Notes: a model not told the origin generated them from the letters alone. A stretch of DNA of 64,000 nucleotides from Clonostachys chloroleuca (GCA_037952775.1 JBANAY010000003.1:7688001-7752000); one strand, 5' to 3'; shown: positions 21,854-33,071, numbered from the stretch's first letter. A program made the numbers and translations.

Positions 21854-23320
21854 ATGCACACATTCAAATCTTTGGCTATACTGGCCAGCCTTCTCCATCT
21901 GGGGTTGGCGCAAGTGGCTCCGGCTGTCTCCCAATCAACAGCTTTCAACTCCTCCTTCGCCTTATCAAAGGAGCAAATCGCCAAACTCAACATCTCGGAG
22001 TCCGCCATAGAGAGTATCGAGAATATCATAAATTTCGACCGCTCACAGTTGGCACACGGAGGTCCAAGCGAGGATGACTTCTACTCACTTCCCCCGTTGA
22101 CCAACCAGAGCGGGCCTCTTCTTCCCGGGCAGCTTCTTAAGGTTCAACCGTTCACCAATGTCTCATCGTTTTCGATCCCGCCCAATACAGCCCTGTCTCG
22201 AATCATCTATACTACTAGGGACTTGAACGGTACAGTCCTTCCGGCGTCGGCGTTTATCCTTTGGCCGTTCCGCCCACGCAAGTTTCAAAACATCGACGAT
22301 AAGAAGGCACCTGTCGTCCTTTGGAACCACGGTACTTCTGGTTTCTTCGCTAGCGCCGCCCCTTCAGCTCACCGATCGCTTTGGTACGGCAACTCAGCCC
22401 CATTTGCCCTCGCTCTCGCTGGCTACGCTGTTGTGGCCCCGGATTTCGCAGGCCTTGGAATCTCAAAGTCTTGGGACGGAAGCCGTATCCCTCACCAGTG
22501 GGATATGGCGTCTGTAGGTTCCCTTGATGGGCTCTACGGCCTTCGTGCTGCTCTCGAGGCATTTCACACTACCCTGAGCACAGAGTTCGTCACTATCGGC
22601 CATAGTCAGGGTGGAGGTGTTACTTGGGGCGTAGCTGAGGCTCTCGAAAGCCAGCAGGAAGAATTCTCCGATTTGCTTGGAGGCTACAAGGGTGCAATCG
22701 CCGTTAGCCCAGTAACTGACGTCTTCTCTGCTTCTCCTCAATTGATTCTCCCATGGGTGGGAATGGCGCTTTATAAGCTCTTTCCCGACTTCACACTCGA
22801 TCAATGGCTCACTCCTCTGGGAGTCAAGCGCACGGAAGTCTTCCAGGAACTTGAGGCAGGCATCTCCGTGGGACAACAGCTGTTTTTCACTGGTGAAGAC
22901 ATCTACAAGACGACATATAACGAGACATGGTATACTCAACAGTTCGCGAAGCTGGCCAATCCTGGAAGCAAGCCCTTCAAGGGACCTCTTTTGGTTATCC
23001 AGGGCACCAATGATGTCTACGTTTCGTACAATGTGACGGCCAAGACTTCCCAGGACACTTGCGAGATCTACCCAGATAATGACTTGGAGTTCTTGACTGT
23101 TGAGGGTACTGGACACGTGCCTTCGCTTGACGCTACTAGGACGTTGTGGCTGGACTGGATACAGAGCCGATTCGAGGGTCGTGAGATTGAAAAGAAGGGA
23201 TGTGTCTCATCAGAGCTGGAGAGTTTCCTGCCAATTGAGCAATACCAGTTTGCTGGCAATTCCTTCATCCAGTGGGCCGGAGTTGACCAGTACAGCTACG
23301 AGACACCACTCGGACCATAG
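21854..23320 (+). CDS. Secreted lipase-like alpha/beta hydrolase, 488 aa
   Basis: An intronless frame. Residues 1-19 form a signal peptide (MHTFKSLAILASLLHLGLA). The body matches the secretory lipase (LIP) family of fungi: the oxyanion segment WNHGTSGFF near 157, GYAVVAPDFAGLG near 190, the nucleophile elbow GHSQGGGVTW with Ser near 248, the acid region QGTNDVYVSYN near 380 and the catalytic His in EGTGHVPS near 417. Several N-glycosylation sites (NVS, NGT, NVT) fit secretion. Family members hydrolyse triacylglycerols or other esters outside the cell. The exact substrate cannot be read from the sequence. Confidence 0.9.
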   Translation: MHTFKSLAILASLLHLGLAQVAPAVSQSTAFNSSFALSKEQIAKLNISESAIESIENIINFDRSQLAHGGPSEDDFYSLPPLTNQSGPLLPGQLLKVQPFTNVSSFSIPPNTALSRIIYTTRDLNGTVLPASAFILWPFRPRKFQNIDDKKAPVVLWNHGTSGFFASAAPSAHRSLWYGNSAPFALALAGYAVVAPDFAGLGISKSWDGSRIPHQWDMASVGSLDGLYGLRAALEAFHTTLSTEFVTIGHSQGGGVTWGVAEALESQQEEFSDLLGGYKGAIAVSPVTDVFSASPQLILPWVGMALYKLFPDFTLDQWLTPLGVKRTEVFQELEAGISVGQQLFFTGEDIYKTTYNETWYTQQFAKLANPGSKPFKGPLLVIQGTNDVYVSYNVTAKTSQDTCEIYPDNDLEFLTVEGTGHVPSLDATRTLWLDWIQSRFEGREIEKKGCVSSELESFLPIEQYQFAGNSFIQWAGVDQYSYETPLGP

Positions 23321-23779
23321 ATGCTCAACCAGGAGATCTAAATGGCGGCTTTGTCCATAGATGCGCGGAATGGGGTGAATGACCGATGGGGCTTCTTTGT
23401 TTAGGAAGACAACTTGTGGATGTAAAGGATGTCGGGCTGTAAAATTCAATTTAATCTCACTCAATAGACATGAATATTTTCTACATCCTGATGATAGCAA
23501 ACTGGCCATACTGAGCTCGCCCCAAAACAGAGTGGATTTTGCCACTATTCCAAAACAAAGCTTACATTGATCCTGGGGGCTGGGGGCTGTCAGATTCTGC
23601 CTTGCAGCGATTGGTGCGTGCGGATAACTCCTTGTCGTCTCACCATTGATGAAGCCTGGCTCTTATTTGTTATGCGGCCCCGCTACTTGGCTGGCATCAA
23701 TCCCAAGTCCTCTCTTCTGCTTCATTCTAACATCCACAAGACTTAACGAAATAAGTTGTTCATATCCATATCCAGCGAA

Positions 23780-24649
23780 ATGGCTCGAAACTGGGAGGCT
23801 TATTTGCAGGATGAAATAAAAAAATCCAGTGGTGGCCAGACACAGAAAGAGTAAGTCGCTGAATTGCCACCCAACCAATATTCACAGCTTTTTGGGGGGT
23901 GATCTACTAATCGGTTTTCCCACAGAGTGGAAACAATTAGAGATTTTCTCAAGGGCGCAGTCAGTAGCACAGAGGCAGCAACACAGCTGGGGAGTGGCTT
24001 TACGACTAAGGATAGCACATACAACGTCTGGTCATTCGTTGGGCAAATCTCAAGCAAGTATCCAGAGCACCATGAAGCGCTCCTGAAGCTGGTCGCTGCC
24101 ATTTACCAGCTCCCCGAAGTCGTGGATCAAAATGGACAGGTCACGCTGCAATTGTCTGATCACTCAGAAATGATAGGCGCTGTCTGGGGGGATTTGACCG
24201 AGGATCGCAATTGGGGAACGTACTACGACAATCATGTCAATTCAATCGCGTTCCTGGCTAAGATGTCAAGCTTGGGCATCCCCAGCCTGAACCTCGCTGA
24301 TGATTGCGCACAAGACTTTTGTATGGCGTTTGAACAGACGCCCCGAGACGAGGCGTCCTTCAAACAAGAGGACATCCAGGCACTCAACATTAACATCCCG
24401 CTTGTCGCTCAGTGGGTATTGAACGCTGGCGAGCTCATCATTTCCCTCAATAGGAAGATTGAACCTTGGCCGCCCAACCAAAAAAGCCTATGGACGGGAC
24501 CTCCAGAGTTCTGTATTGCGAGATGGGAGTTCTGGAAGTCCAGAGCGGCATGGGTTCAAGACCTCAAGTCTGTACACCCAAAAACGAGAGAGCTGGCACG
24601 TGGAGTAACGGAAGCAATGGAGAAAGCCGAGGCAGCGTTTTACGGGTAG
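23780..24649 (+). CDS. DUF3632-like fungal protein, 264 aa
   Basis: Exon 1 (23780-23850) and exon 2 (23926-24649) join at donor GTAAGT and acceptor CCCACAG to give 264 aa. The join rebuilds a Glu codon before VETIRDFL, and the coding length closes in frame. The protein is all-alpha in appearance with VW-F-GQ..S-YPEHH-ALL, a pattern typical of a large ascomycete family of unknown function (DUF3632-type). There is no signal peptide or membrane segment. Neighbours give no clue. Assignment to that family is from remembered pattern rather than a search. Confidence 0.7.
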
Positions 24650-25220
24650 TATCGGGCCGGCATGTCATCTGTTGCTCCAAGAGAAGAGACATGATCTTCT
24701 ATGCCACCCACCTGGACCCCGTTATGGCCTGTTATGACACCTCCTGCAGCTATAATGGGACTCGCCAAGTGCCAGCATGGATGTCATGGCCTATCGAACG
24801 CGTCAGGAGGGCGACACTCGCCCAGAATCCCCTCACCCATCGTGATGGTGGGTTATGCTAGTCCGACTTCGCCTGGAACCTGAGTCCACTTTAATCGGCT
24901 CTCGCATCAAATAAATCGATGAGAAACCAAATCCAAGAGTGACTAAGGATGCATAATGCCAAATAGGTCCCTCGAAATCACGGATCATCGGGTGACATAC
25001 ATGTATAGTGAGCCATTTCCGGCTAAGTGAGGGGAACATATCGACATGATCATGGAGAAGGACTTAGGGCTATGATGTAGTCAGGAATCATGAGGTATAA
25101 ATTTGCGGCTTTCCCCTCCTTTCTGTGTTCACCGAACCTTCTCTTTTGATAATCCCACAAGTTGATTCTTATCGATCCATTACTTCGTGTCCACAACCGC
25201 CGCCAAAACAAACCGACGGT
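24650..25220. promoter_or_regulatory. Probable promoter and leader of the NMT1-like gene
   Basis: No gene is supported. A CT-rich stretch near 25110-25140 (TTTCCCCTCCTTTCTGTG) probably marks the transcription start area upstream of the riboswitch-bearing leader. Confidence 0.4.
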
Positions 25221-25277
25221 ATGACGCTTGCGTCAGAGAAGCCATGGCACTTTGTGCACTACTTCAATGCTTTCAAG
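25221..25277 (+). other. Upstream ORF in the leader of the NMT1-like gene
   Basis: An ATG at 25221 opens a frame that reaches the 5'UTR intron donor at 25278 (AAG|GTAAAT). If the intron is removed to the acceptor at 25540 or 25543, this uORF stops at a TGA before the main ATG. If the intron is kept, it runs on to about 25352. In Neurospora NMT1, TPP controls alternative splicing of such a leader and exposes decoy uORFs. The same logic is inferred here. Confidence 0.55.
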
Positions 25278-25297
25278 GTAAATCGAGGAACAAGAAT

Positions 25298-25490
25298 GCA
25301 TCCGGGTGGTTGGTCAGTTCGTCGCTGTGCGCGTAAACCCTCTCCTCATTAGCTCACTCCCAGGAACCAGTCACATGGATCTTGAGACGACAGTTAATAC
25401 GCTGCTAGCGGGAGAGGGCACAGCGTTCGTCTGGCCAGTCTGAGAAATACCGGTGAACTTGATCTGGATAATACCAGCGGAAGGACATGC
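25298..25490 (+). ncRNA. Eukaryotic TPP (thiamine pyrophosphate) riboswitch aptamer
   Basis: The conserved core is plain: CTGAGA at 25440-25445, ACCGGTGAACTTGATC at 25449-25464 and GGATAATACCAGCGG at 25466-25480. P1 is formed by GCATCC (25298-25303) with GGACATGC (25483-25490), containing a two-base bulge. P2 pairs GGTTGG (25308-25313) with CCAGTC (25435-25440) using G-U pairs. P3 is unusually long: CGCTGTGC (25323-25330) pairs with GCACAGCG (25418-25425), and CCCTCTC (25338-25344) with GAGAGGG (25412-25418). It sits wholly inside a predicted 5'UTR intron (25278 to about 25543), as in known fungal THI genes, where ligand binding changes splice-site choice and lowers expression. Confidence 0.95.
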
Positions 25491-25567
25491 TTCTTTGACT
25501 CCCCCTCCCCCTGGTTCGTGAATGTGGCAACTAACCCTAGCAGCATCGCACTTGAAACGCATCCACG

Positions 25568-26782
25568 ATGGCGAGTGACAAGATTACTTTTCTCACCAAC
25601 TGGTTAGCTTTCCACGTGCAATTGCTTTTCTGTGTGATTGTGATTGTATGTGTGTACTGACAAGCCTGGTATCCAGGCACGCCACTGCCTACCACGCGCC
25701 GCTCTACCTCGCCCAGGCTAAAGGCTACTTCAAGGAGGAGGGTATCAAGGTTGCCCTGCTGGAGCCCAATGACCCCAGTGTACGCATAGCCGCCTTGTGT
25801 TGTCTGTTTGACACCTAGCTAACTTGATTCAGGATGTCACTGAGATTATTGGCAGTGGAAAGGTGGATCTTGGTTTCAAGGCCATGATTCACACTCTTGC
25901 TGTATGTCCATTCTTCAAAATTGGAAATAATACTATCGCTAATCGACCATCATGTAGGCAAAGGCTCGCAACTTCCCTGTCGTCTCCATTGGAAGTCTTC
26001 TCGACGAGCCATTCACCGGCGTCGTCTACCTCAAGGACTCCGGAATCACCACCGATTTCCGATCTCTCAAGGGCAAGCGCATTGGCTACGTTGGCGAGTT
26101 CGGCAAGATCCAGATCGATGAGCTCACCTCCCACTATGGCCTCACCCCCGAGGACTACACCGCCGTACGCTGCGGCATGAACGTCTCCAAGGCCATCATC
26201 AACAAAGAAATTGACGCCGGCATCGGTCTGGAGAACGTCCAGATGGTCGAGCTCGAGGAATGGCTTGCCACCCAGAACCGCCCCAAGTCCGACGTCCAGA
26301 TGCTCCGCATCGACCAGCTCGCCGAGCTGGGATGCTGCTGCTTCTGCTCCATCCTCTACATCGGCAATGAGACCTTTGTCCGCGAGAACCCCGAAAAGGT
26401 CCGCGCCTTCCTGCGCGCCGTGAAGAAGGCCACCGACTTTGTCATCGCCGAGCCCGCCCAGGCTTGGGAGGAGTTCATCGACTTCAAGCCCGTCCTCGCT
26501 ACGCCCCTATACCGCAAGATCTTTGAGCGCAGCTACGCGTACTTCTCCAAGGACCTCAAGAATGTCCAGCGCGACTGGACCAAGGTCACTGCGTACGGCA
26601 AGCGCCTTGGTGTGTTGGACAATGACTTTGTTCCCAACTACACCAATGAGTTCCTTGAGTGGACTCTTGAGGCTGATTCCAAGGACCCTACTGGTGACCA
26701 GAAGCGTATGGCTAAGCTCCAGGAGCAGGTTGCTGTCGAGGGTGGATTCCACCGACTTGGTGCCGCTGTTGAGGCTGCTTAA
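25568..26782 (+). CDS. nmt1: HMP-P synthase (thiamine pyrimidine precursor), NMT1/THI5 family
   Basis: Four exons (25568-25602, 25677-25779, 25833-25901, 25958-26782) give 343 aa, the usual family size. The enzyme makes hydroxymethylpyrimidine phosphate from its own active-site His and bound PLP, in an iron-dependent single-turnover reaction. Visible hallmarks are the [12 protein letters not shown] start, the Lys and His four residues apart in GFKAMIH (PLP Lys and substrate His) and the CCCFC iron motif near residue 195. The SsuA/THI5-like periplasmic-binding fold spans the whole protein. An upstream TPP riboswitch and uORF point to repression by thiamine. It converges on a transporter gene that ends at 27224. 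Confidence 0.97.
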
Positions 26783-27223
26783 AGCTTTTGCTATAGCTAG
26801 GCTAATCATGTTCGCTCCTTCGCTCAACAGTACAGCGTCCATGTTTATATGTTTGTTAAACCCAGAGCCAGCAGGACTCGATGCTATCTGGAACTCCATG
26901 TAGCATTCGGATAGCGAATAGAACCATATAACCAGTCGATTTTATAACTGAAACCCATCGTGCTGTCTACATATGAATAATTTCGCCGTAGCTTGCTTAG
27001 GGTGATCACCTCATGGTTTTTTTTTTTTTTTTTTTGTTTAATCAATTACTTGATACGATAATTGGGCTCTGGCCATTGTAATTCTGGTGGTGGCCAAAAA
27101 TCTAGTATTCTGGTTTATAGAATAATCAACCATGGCAATCTAATAAATCTATGCATCAGCTCCTTGTGTTGTTATCATCTATCCTCATAAAGTGCGTTAT
27201 TTCATAGCTAGCGGAGGGAACCT
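26783..27223. other. Convergent 3' spacer with poly-T tract
   Basis: 440 bp between two convergent genes. A run of about 19 T lies near 27017-27036. No gene. Confidence 0.6.
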
Positions 27224-29010
27224 TCAGCCCCTCTCTGAGTGCTCGCTTAATAGCTCGACGGACGGAATAGGCTCGTACTGGATTTCATCTCGCGAGTCCG
27301 ACGTGGGCTTGACGTAACGATGGTGCAGATACCTGAGCACGAATGCGTTGATAATAAGAGCAACCGCAATCACGATCATGGTGGGATAACCCTTTGGATA
27401 ACTCGGGGCTTCCACTTGCCGCCAGATCACCAGCGGCACCCACGCTTGGAATATGTATGCCACCTCATTCATCATGGCCGTGACAAGCGCCCTCTCCTCG
27501 TTGTCGTCTCCGCACAGCTCGTGAGCCCAGGCAAACAATAAGCCGCTAATACCTCCTCCAAATCCGCAAAGCAGGAAAGATATCCAAGTTAGCGCCGTGG
27601 GTATGTTCCATATCGTCAGGCAGGTGTAGGAAAAGATTTTCACCACACCTGAAAATACCACCGCAGGCCATCGAGCCCCTTTGAAAATCCCATCTGATGT
27701 CCAGGCATATATGAGGGTGGTGACGATGCTGATTCCTTCGGTGATCGTGGGGTAAATATTGGCCTCCCTGACTGTATAGCCCTGCTGTTTCAACCAGATA
27801 GCGAAAGCGGGCTGGGACCCTCCTCCGTTCCCATTGTTAAAGAGGACGTAGATCAACGTAAGCAGGTAAATCTTCCAGCTGGAGAAGATTTTGATAAATT
27901 TCGCTTTCGTGAATGGGGAGCGCTGGGCTCGACCTTCAAGCTGCATTCTCTTCTTGGCCAGTTTGATCTCCTCTGGCGTCAGGTAAAATGCCCTGGTAAT
28001 CTCGGGAACATCGGGGAGGAAGAAGAAGCCCGAAATGGCGATGGGAAGTGACACAACCGTGTTGGTGATGAAGAGCCACTGCCATCCGTGGAAACCGTGC
28101 ACCCCGTCGAGATTGATCGCTCCCGCCATGAGGTATCCTGATACCATAGACCCTACATTTCCCATCGCGTGGAACAGACATGATCGCTTGGCCAGCTCGT
28201 CTTTGCGATACCATGATCCGATAATATACTGCATTCCGGGGTAGAAAGTGCTTTCGGCGAGTCCAATAAAGAAACGAAGGGTGTATAGCTGTGTCGTCGT
28301 GGTGCACTTAGCCAGGAGGACGGTCAACAGAGACCAGATGACCTGTCTTAGTGTTACTCAATGCATTCGACATCAACAGTAAGAATTGAGAGTTTGAAGC
28401 ATACTTCGCAAGCAGGAATCCAAATACTAGGTCTGATCTTAGTCAAGAGTAAGTTGCTAGCCTACATTAGCATGAAAGAGATGGAGAGTCGAGTAAAGAT
28501 CAAAGATACCTCGGTATTTCGCCTATCACATATCCAATGGTCCAGAAGGTTTGCATATAGTTGAGCTCATTGCCGAAGAGACCCATGTCTTCCTTCATTC
28601 CGGATATGAAGGCATTGTTAATGTTGACCTACGTTGTGTCGCGCTGTCAATATCACCATCAGAAAGAAAGACAAATAACACGAAAAGGACAGTCCGATAC
28701 AATGAAAATGGAGAACAGTGGAGGACATGGGCAAGGATGAAATGACAGCCAAAAGTAAAATGCTAACCTGATCGAGATACTTCATGAAATACCCCAGAGA
28801 TGCCAAGGTCATCAAGGCGACATCTAGCTTGAATAGGAATCGTCGCTCTTCGGGAGACTTGTCAAATGTGTCCCAGAGGTACGACTTCCAACTCCTCTTC
28901 GGCTCGTCTTGGATGGAACCGATTGCTGAGCTGCTTGAGCTGTCGGGCCCATCGTCAATGTCATCCCTGTGACGGACAGTACCGTATCCTCCTCCCTTTG
29001 ATATCGTCAT
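27224..29010 (-). CDS. MFS transporter, Dal5/Liz1/Thi73-type anion:cation symporter family
   Basis: Four exons (29010-28768, 28628-28510, 28456-28405, 28342-27224) give 510 aa. An acidic Ser-rich N-terminus is followed by PEERRFLFKLD and DQVNINNAFISGMKEDM, the typical opening of TM1 in this family. Next come IPSNLLLTKIRPSIWIP, the intracellular GL-ESTFYPGMQYIIGSWY segment and twelve expected membrane helices. The closest remembered type is the pantothenate/allantoate (Liz1, Fen2, Dal5) group of the plasma membrane, which also holds thiamine-regulated Thi73. The substrate is not readable. Its position next to NMT1 makes a vitamin or vitamin precursor one possibility. No riboswitch was seen in its own leader. 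Confidence 0.85.
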
Positions 29011-29981
29011 CTTGGACGAGTAGCGACAACAGCGCTATTAGGCGATTCCCGGGTGATTTTTATCGAAATTTGTAATGGAGGGATCAAGAAAAAGGACATT
29101 CTGGGCTGTTTTATTAATTTCTCCCATTCATCTGACAGGCAGCATCTGATGTGATACACAGGGGTAGCACTGCCCTTGCCTTAGGGCACCAGAGATAGCC
29201 AATAGAGCTTGCGCCAGGTGGCATTTCCATAGTTTCACCATCTGAATCCTCGATGTCGCCACATGGGACTGTTCAGATCGCCATACAAAGAGACCCTGTG
29301 AGCCAAGCTTCAGGCTGGGCGATCCGGGCAACCAGCAGCAAGCGCGGAGGCACGCCTGATCATGGGGGGCAGCCAGCCAAGGTGTCTGTCTTTTTCCGGA
29401 CGGCCACTATCCTCGAGAGAGGAATGGCCAGTCTCCCGCACATGGATGAGACGGCACAGATCACCGTTGAACGAACACGGCAAGATGCAGCTAGCAGACA
29501 ACCAGGGCTGTAATTGATTATGCTGCGCATGTCTCAAGTGGGGGCTTTAGCCCAGTGACGAGGTGACGTGATGATGGACGGATATCGTGTGCTCGCCTTC
29601 CCCTCCCACGACACCATCGATTTCCAGCGTGTCCATTCAGGTGGCATCTCGAATCCAGATCCCACCGGCTCGCTCCCCATCTCGATTGGTGCTCCTTCAC
29701 TGATATCTCATGCACCGAGACCCTGAACATGTCATGTTGGTCAGATTGCGCCATCGGACTCCACGATGAGCACCACTTATCAACTCAACGACCCGGAAAC
29801 ACCAGTGTCTTTTCTCCGAGCTCGGCGAAGCTTACAAACACGACTGATGTTGGAAGTGCTTTAATACAGAGTGACATGTCTTGTTGCGGGTAAAGGTGGT
29901 GGTTTGTCTCATCAAATAGGAAAGCCTGCTCCCTCCCTCTCCCTCTCTTTCTTAGATACATACAAGCCAAGCCACTCCATC
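29011..29981. other. Divergent intergenic region
   Basis: 970 bp between the transporter and the flavin monooxygenase, which diverge and may share control. A CT-rich tract (CTCCCTCCCTCTCCCTCTC-like) just before 29960 is a likely core promoter for the plus-strand gene. No gene is supported. Confidence 0.5.
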
Positions 29982-31081
29982 ATGCCTGTCGAATTTATCA
30001 GCATCAGCTTCCCCAACGCCTCCAATGAGATCAACCCGATCCCTGGCGCCGGGGTTGACCCCGACTTCCTCGTGCGCTACTCCAAGGCGCTCGACGACTA
30101 CGGATTCAACTACACCCTGATCCCCTACGGCTCCGAGTCATTTGACCCTTTCACTCTTGGCGCAACTGTCCTTGCCCACACCAAAAACATCACCGTGATC
30201 ATCGCCCTCCGCCCCAACACCGTCTACCCCACAGTCGCTGCTAAGTCCCTTGCTACTCTAGACCAGCTCAGCAAGGGCCGTGTGGTCGTTCACTTCATCG
30301 CCGGCGGTAGCGATGCTGAGCAGGCCAAGGAGGGTGACTTCCTCAACAAGGAGGAGCGTTACGAGCGCCTCGAGGAGTACATCAAGATCCTCCGCCGTGC
30401 ATGGTCATCGACTGAGCCTTTCGACTGGGAGGGCAAGCACTACCAGTTCAAGCAATTCGTCAGCCGCGTCAAGCCCACAAAGGGTACCATCCCCGTCTCG
30501 GTTGGTGGCTCGTCCGATTCTGCCTACCGTATTGGTGGCTCCCTTGCCGATATCTTCGGTCTCTGGGGTGAGCCCCTCAAGGAGACCAAGGAGCAGATTG
30601 ATCGCATCTACGCCGAGGCCGACAAGGCCGGCCGTGCTCCCACTGACCGTCCCCGTATCTGGGTAACCTTCCGCCCCATCATTGCCGAGACAGACGACCT
30701 TGCTTGGGCCAAGGCGCACCGAACTCTAGACGCCTTGAAGGGCAACAGAGAGAAGGGCGTGGGACTCGTCCCTGCCAATGCCCCTCCCCCGCCAACGTCG
30801 GCTCCCAGCGCCTGCTGGAGATCGCCGCTCGTGGCGAGGTCCAGGACCGTGCTCTGTGGTACCCTACCGTGACAGCCACCAATGCCCGTGGTGCGTCCAC
30901 CGCTCTGGTGGGAAGCTACGAGACCATCAAGGAGTCGCTTCTTGACTACGTTGATCTGGGCGCCGACTTGATCTCTATCCGAGGTTATGACAACTTCAAT
31001 GACGCTGTTGACTACGGCCGATATATTCTGCCTCCTGTTCGTGAGGAACTGGCGAAGCGAGCCGCGGAAGCCAAGAAGTAG
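29982..31081 (+). CDS. Luciferase-like flavin monooxygenase (SsuD-like), frameshifted as read
   Basis: No intron is apparent. The TIM-barrel luciferase-like monooxygenase fold is shown by EFISISFPNAS at the start, HTKNITVIIALRPNTVYPT, GRVVVHFIAGGSD, ERYERLEEYI-ILRRAW, KHYQFK and VSVGGSSDSAYRI. This is the order seen in alkanesulfonate monooxygenase SsuD, which uses reduced FMN to release sulphite from sulfonates. The C-terminal part (NVGSQRLLEIAARGEV through AKRAAEAKK) lies in another frame after the run of five C at 30786-30790. The length of 1100 nt is one base short of closing. The protein would be about 366 aa if the frame were continuous. The sulfonate substrate is inferred from the family only. 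Confidence 0.85.
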
Positions 31082-31315
31082 GTATGGAGAATAAAAGAAA
31101 AGAACACTGTATAAATTCGAGAAAAATTGTCTATGTAAAGTAGATTAAATACGTAAATAAGAAAGAGAATTCTCGTCCGAGAAAAACTGAAAGAGCCAAA
31201 TACATAACGCCGATGATTGCTAGTTAAGACACTTGGAATATACCTAGTTGAACTGAGTTTTAAAAGGATACAAAGGCATCATTTGTACAAGCTATTTATT
31301 ACACATAGTCTGTCT
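31082..31315. other. Short convergent spacer
   Basis: AT-rich 3' ends of two convergent genes, with AATAAA-like signals near 31091 and 31150. No gene. Confidence 0.5.
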
Positions 31316-32398
31316 TCAGCGAAGCGCAACACCAGCTGTTTCTGCTCTCCTCCTCGCCCGTCGACCCATTTTATCCCGAGCAAGCTCCTGCAACCATGCA
31401 GGCCAAGCTCTCAAGCCCGCCACAAACGAATGGCTCTCTGGAAGAATCAAGTCACCGCCGGTTCGGATCATGATCCGTTCGACAATCTTATCCGCAACGA
31501 AGTCGCTGTCGAGCATGAATACGCCCTCTTTATCAAGATGCGCTTGTTGGTCTTTCAGGATAGGTGTCTTGACAAACTCGGTATGAACAGCCATGGTGAG
31601 CACATTTGGGGCTTCATAGATATGCTTCAGCTCTGAACCGAGCGTCTCATGGAAAGCACGGATGGCACTCTTGCTACTTGAGTAGTCGCCGGCGTTGACG
31701 ACAGCAATGAAGGAGGCTGAGCTGGCTACCGTAATCACATGGCCCTTGTCATGTTTGATCATGTCCGGAAGGAATTGCTTCACCGTATGCCAGTGTGCAA
31801 AACAGTTGATGGCGAACAAATGTTGGAGGGCTTCGTCGGAGAGTTCAAGAATTGGGCACCGATGCGAAATTCCAGCATTATTGATTAGGATAGTTGGGTG
31901 TCCCAACTCGTTGCGAATGGCGTCTGCCGCAGCTGCGATGGCCTCTGGCTTGGAGACATCACATTTGTAGAAATGTGTCCGATTTTGGTCTTTCAACGAC
32001 TCGGGAGGATCTTGAACATCTAGAATAGCCACAGTGAGGCCCTTGGCCACAAGCCTCTGGACGACAGCTTGGCCGATGCCGCTACTACCGCCAGTGACTA
32101 CAGCAACCTCTTTCGGCCAGTCCCAATCATTAGGAATAGTGGTGCGCCACGAGTTCTGGGCCATGATAGAGAGGGTGCGGTTCAGCCAACGTAGGCCTCC
32201 AAGTACAATGAAGGCCAATAACGGTGTCTTAAACCGGCTGCTTTTTTCTGAAAACAAGGGCTCAAGTCTTGCTAGAATTGGCGCATGGTTTGCAATAGCT
32301 GTAAATGCTGGGAGTACGATATTTGGCGCAAGACTCGCTCCTAGAAGCAATGATCCAGGCAGGAGGCCGGCAGGGAGGGGTTGATATAAACTAGACAT
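31316..32398 (-). CDS. Classical SDR, RDH/17-beta-HSD11-like, membrane-anchored
   Basis: An intronless frame starting at the ATG of MSSLYQPLP (32398), 360 aa; the upstream extension begins at TTG. A hydrophobic N-terminal region of about 75 residues probably anchors it to ER or lipid droplets. Then come TGGSSGIG (cofactor), LDVQD, NNAGISH, the catalytic Ser in VASSAS and YSSSK (Y-x-x-x-K). The order matches retinol dehydrogenase 10 and 17-beta-HSD 11/13-type SDRs, which oxidise or reduce lipophilic alcohols and ketones. The C-terminus is basic (RRARRRAE). Confidence 0.88.
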   Translation of the reverse strand: MSSLYQPLPAGLLPGSLLLGASLAPNIVLPAFTAIANHAPILARLEPLFSEKSSRFKTPLLAFIVLGGLRWLNRTLSIMAQNSWRTTIPNDWDWPKEVAVVTGGSSGIGQAVVQRLVAKGLTVAILDVQDPPESLKDQNRTHFYKCDVSKPEAIAAAADAIRNELGHPTILINNAGISHRCPILELSDEALQHLFAINCFAHWHTVKQFLPDMIKHDKGHVITVASSASFIAVVNAGDYSSSKSAIRAFHETLGSELKHIYEAPNVLTMAVHTEFVKTPILKDQQAHLDKEGVFMLDSDFVADKIVERIMIRTGGDLILPESHSFVAGLRAWPAWLQELARDKMGRRARRRAETAGVALR

Positions 32399-33071
32399 GG
32401 GCGTGAAATCTAGAAGATGGCGATGACAATGATGAGTTTGGTTGATTCGGAACTGAATACTTTCGGGTGAACCGGCGACAACCCACCAATTTATTCCCAA
32501 GTCAACGCGTTATTGCCGTGCCATTATTAGCAGCCCAACCCCATCAATGACTCAAAATATGGGTGCTTATTGGTTGATGACCGATATGATTCTAATTGCA
32601 TTCGGTGGAGTCGCCTCACCGGCGGCTTTCGAGTTACAGAAAAGCACGGTCATTCGGCGGATTTCGCTTCAGCCTCGAATCCGCCGATGTCTAGAGGCTT
32701 AGTTTATAACGAGTATGAGCACAATAAATCATGTGCCCATGTATGCCTTGAATCTTATATATGTCACATTTTGTGGTCTTCAAGTACACCTAGAGACTGT
32801 TTGCCAACATCGCGAAGCTTGGATAAACTCTCAATCCTAGGAGTGAGTGGATGGCATGACTCAAAGCACAAATATTTTCTCTAGCGAAATCTATTCGACC
32901 TAGGGCTGAAATCTTTTACTTTTACTCTCCATGACTTCATACCCACGAAGGCGGTCGTCATGTAGACGCCCATAAAGCTCTAGGAAGAACACACTTGCAA
33001 TATTCAACGCGCTATTGCAACGCGACTTCCCGGTGCATAATATCAATCTGTCACCCTGTTAAGATAGGCTC
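32399..33071. other. Intergenic, no gene recognised
   Basis: 670 bp. A plus-strand frame at 32570-32884 has no motif. The left edge is the promoter of the SDR and the right edge is the 3' side of the first dioxygenase. Confidence 0.5.

Noticed and set aside
25824..26899. Open frames in other phases and on the minus strand across NMT1
   Set aside because: Shadows of exons 3-4; the correct frame has the CCCFC and GFKAMIH motifs.
30280..30719. Ser/Arg-rich open frames overlapping the luciferase-like monooxygenase
   Set aside because: Alternate-frame shadows of a GC-rich real gene; the true frame has clear family motifs.
32399..32500. Upstream extension of the SDR at 31316 starting at TTG
   Set aside because: Not an ATG, and the first 34 residues lack any conserved feature; the ATG at 32398 is used.
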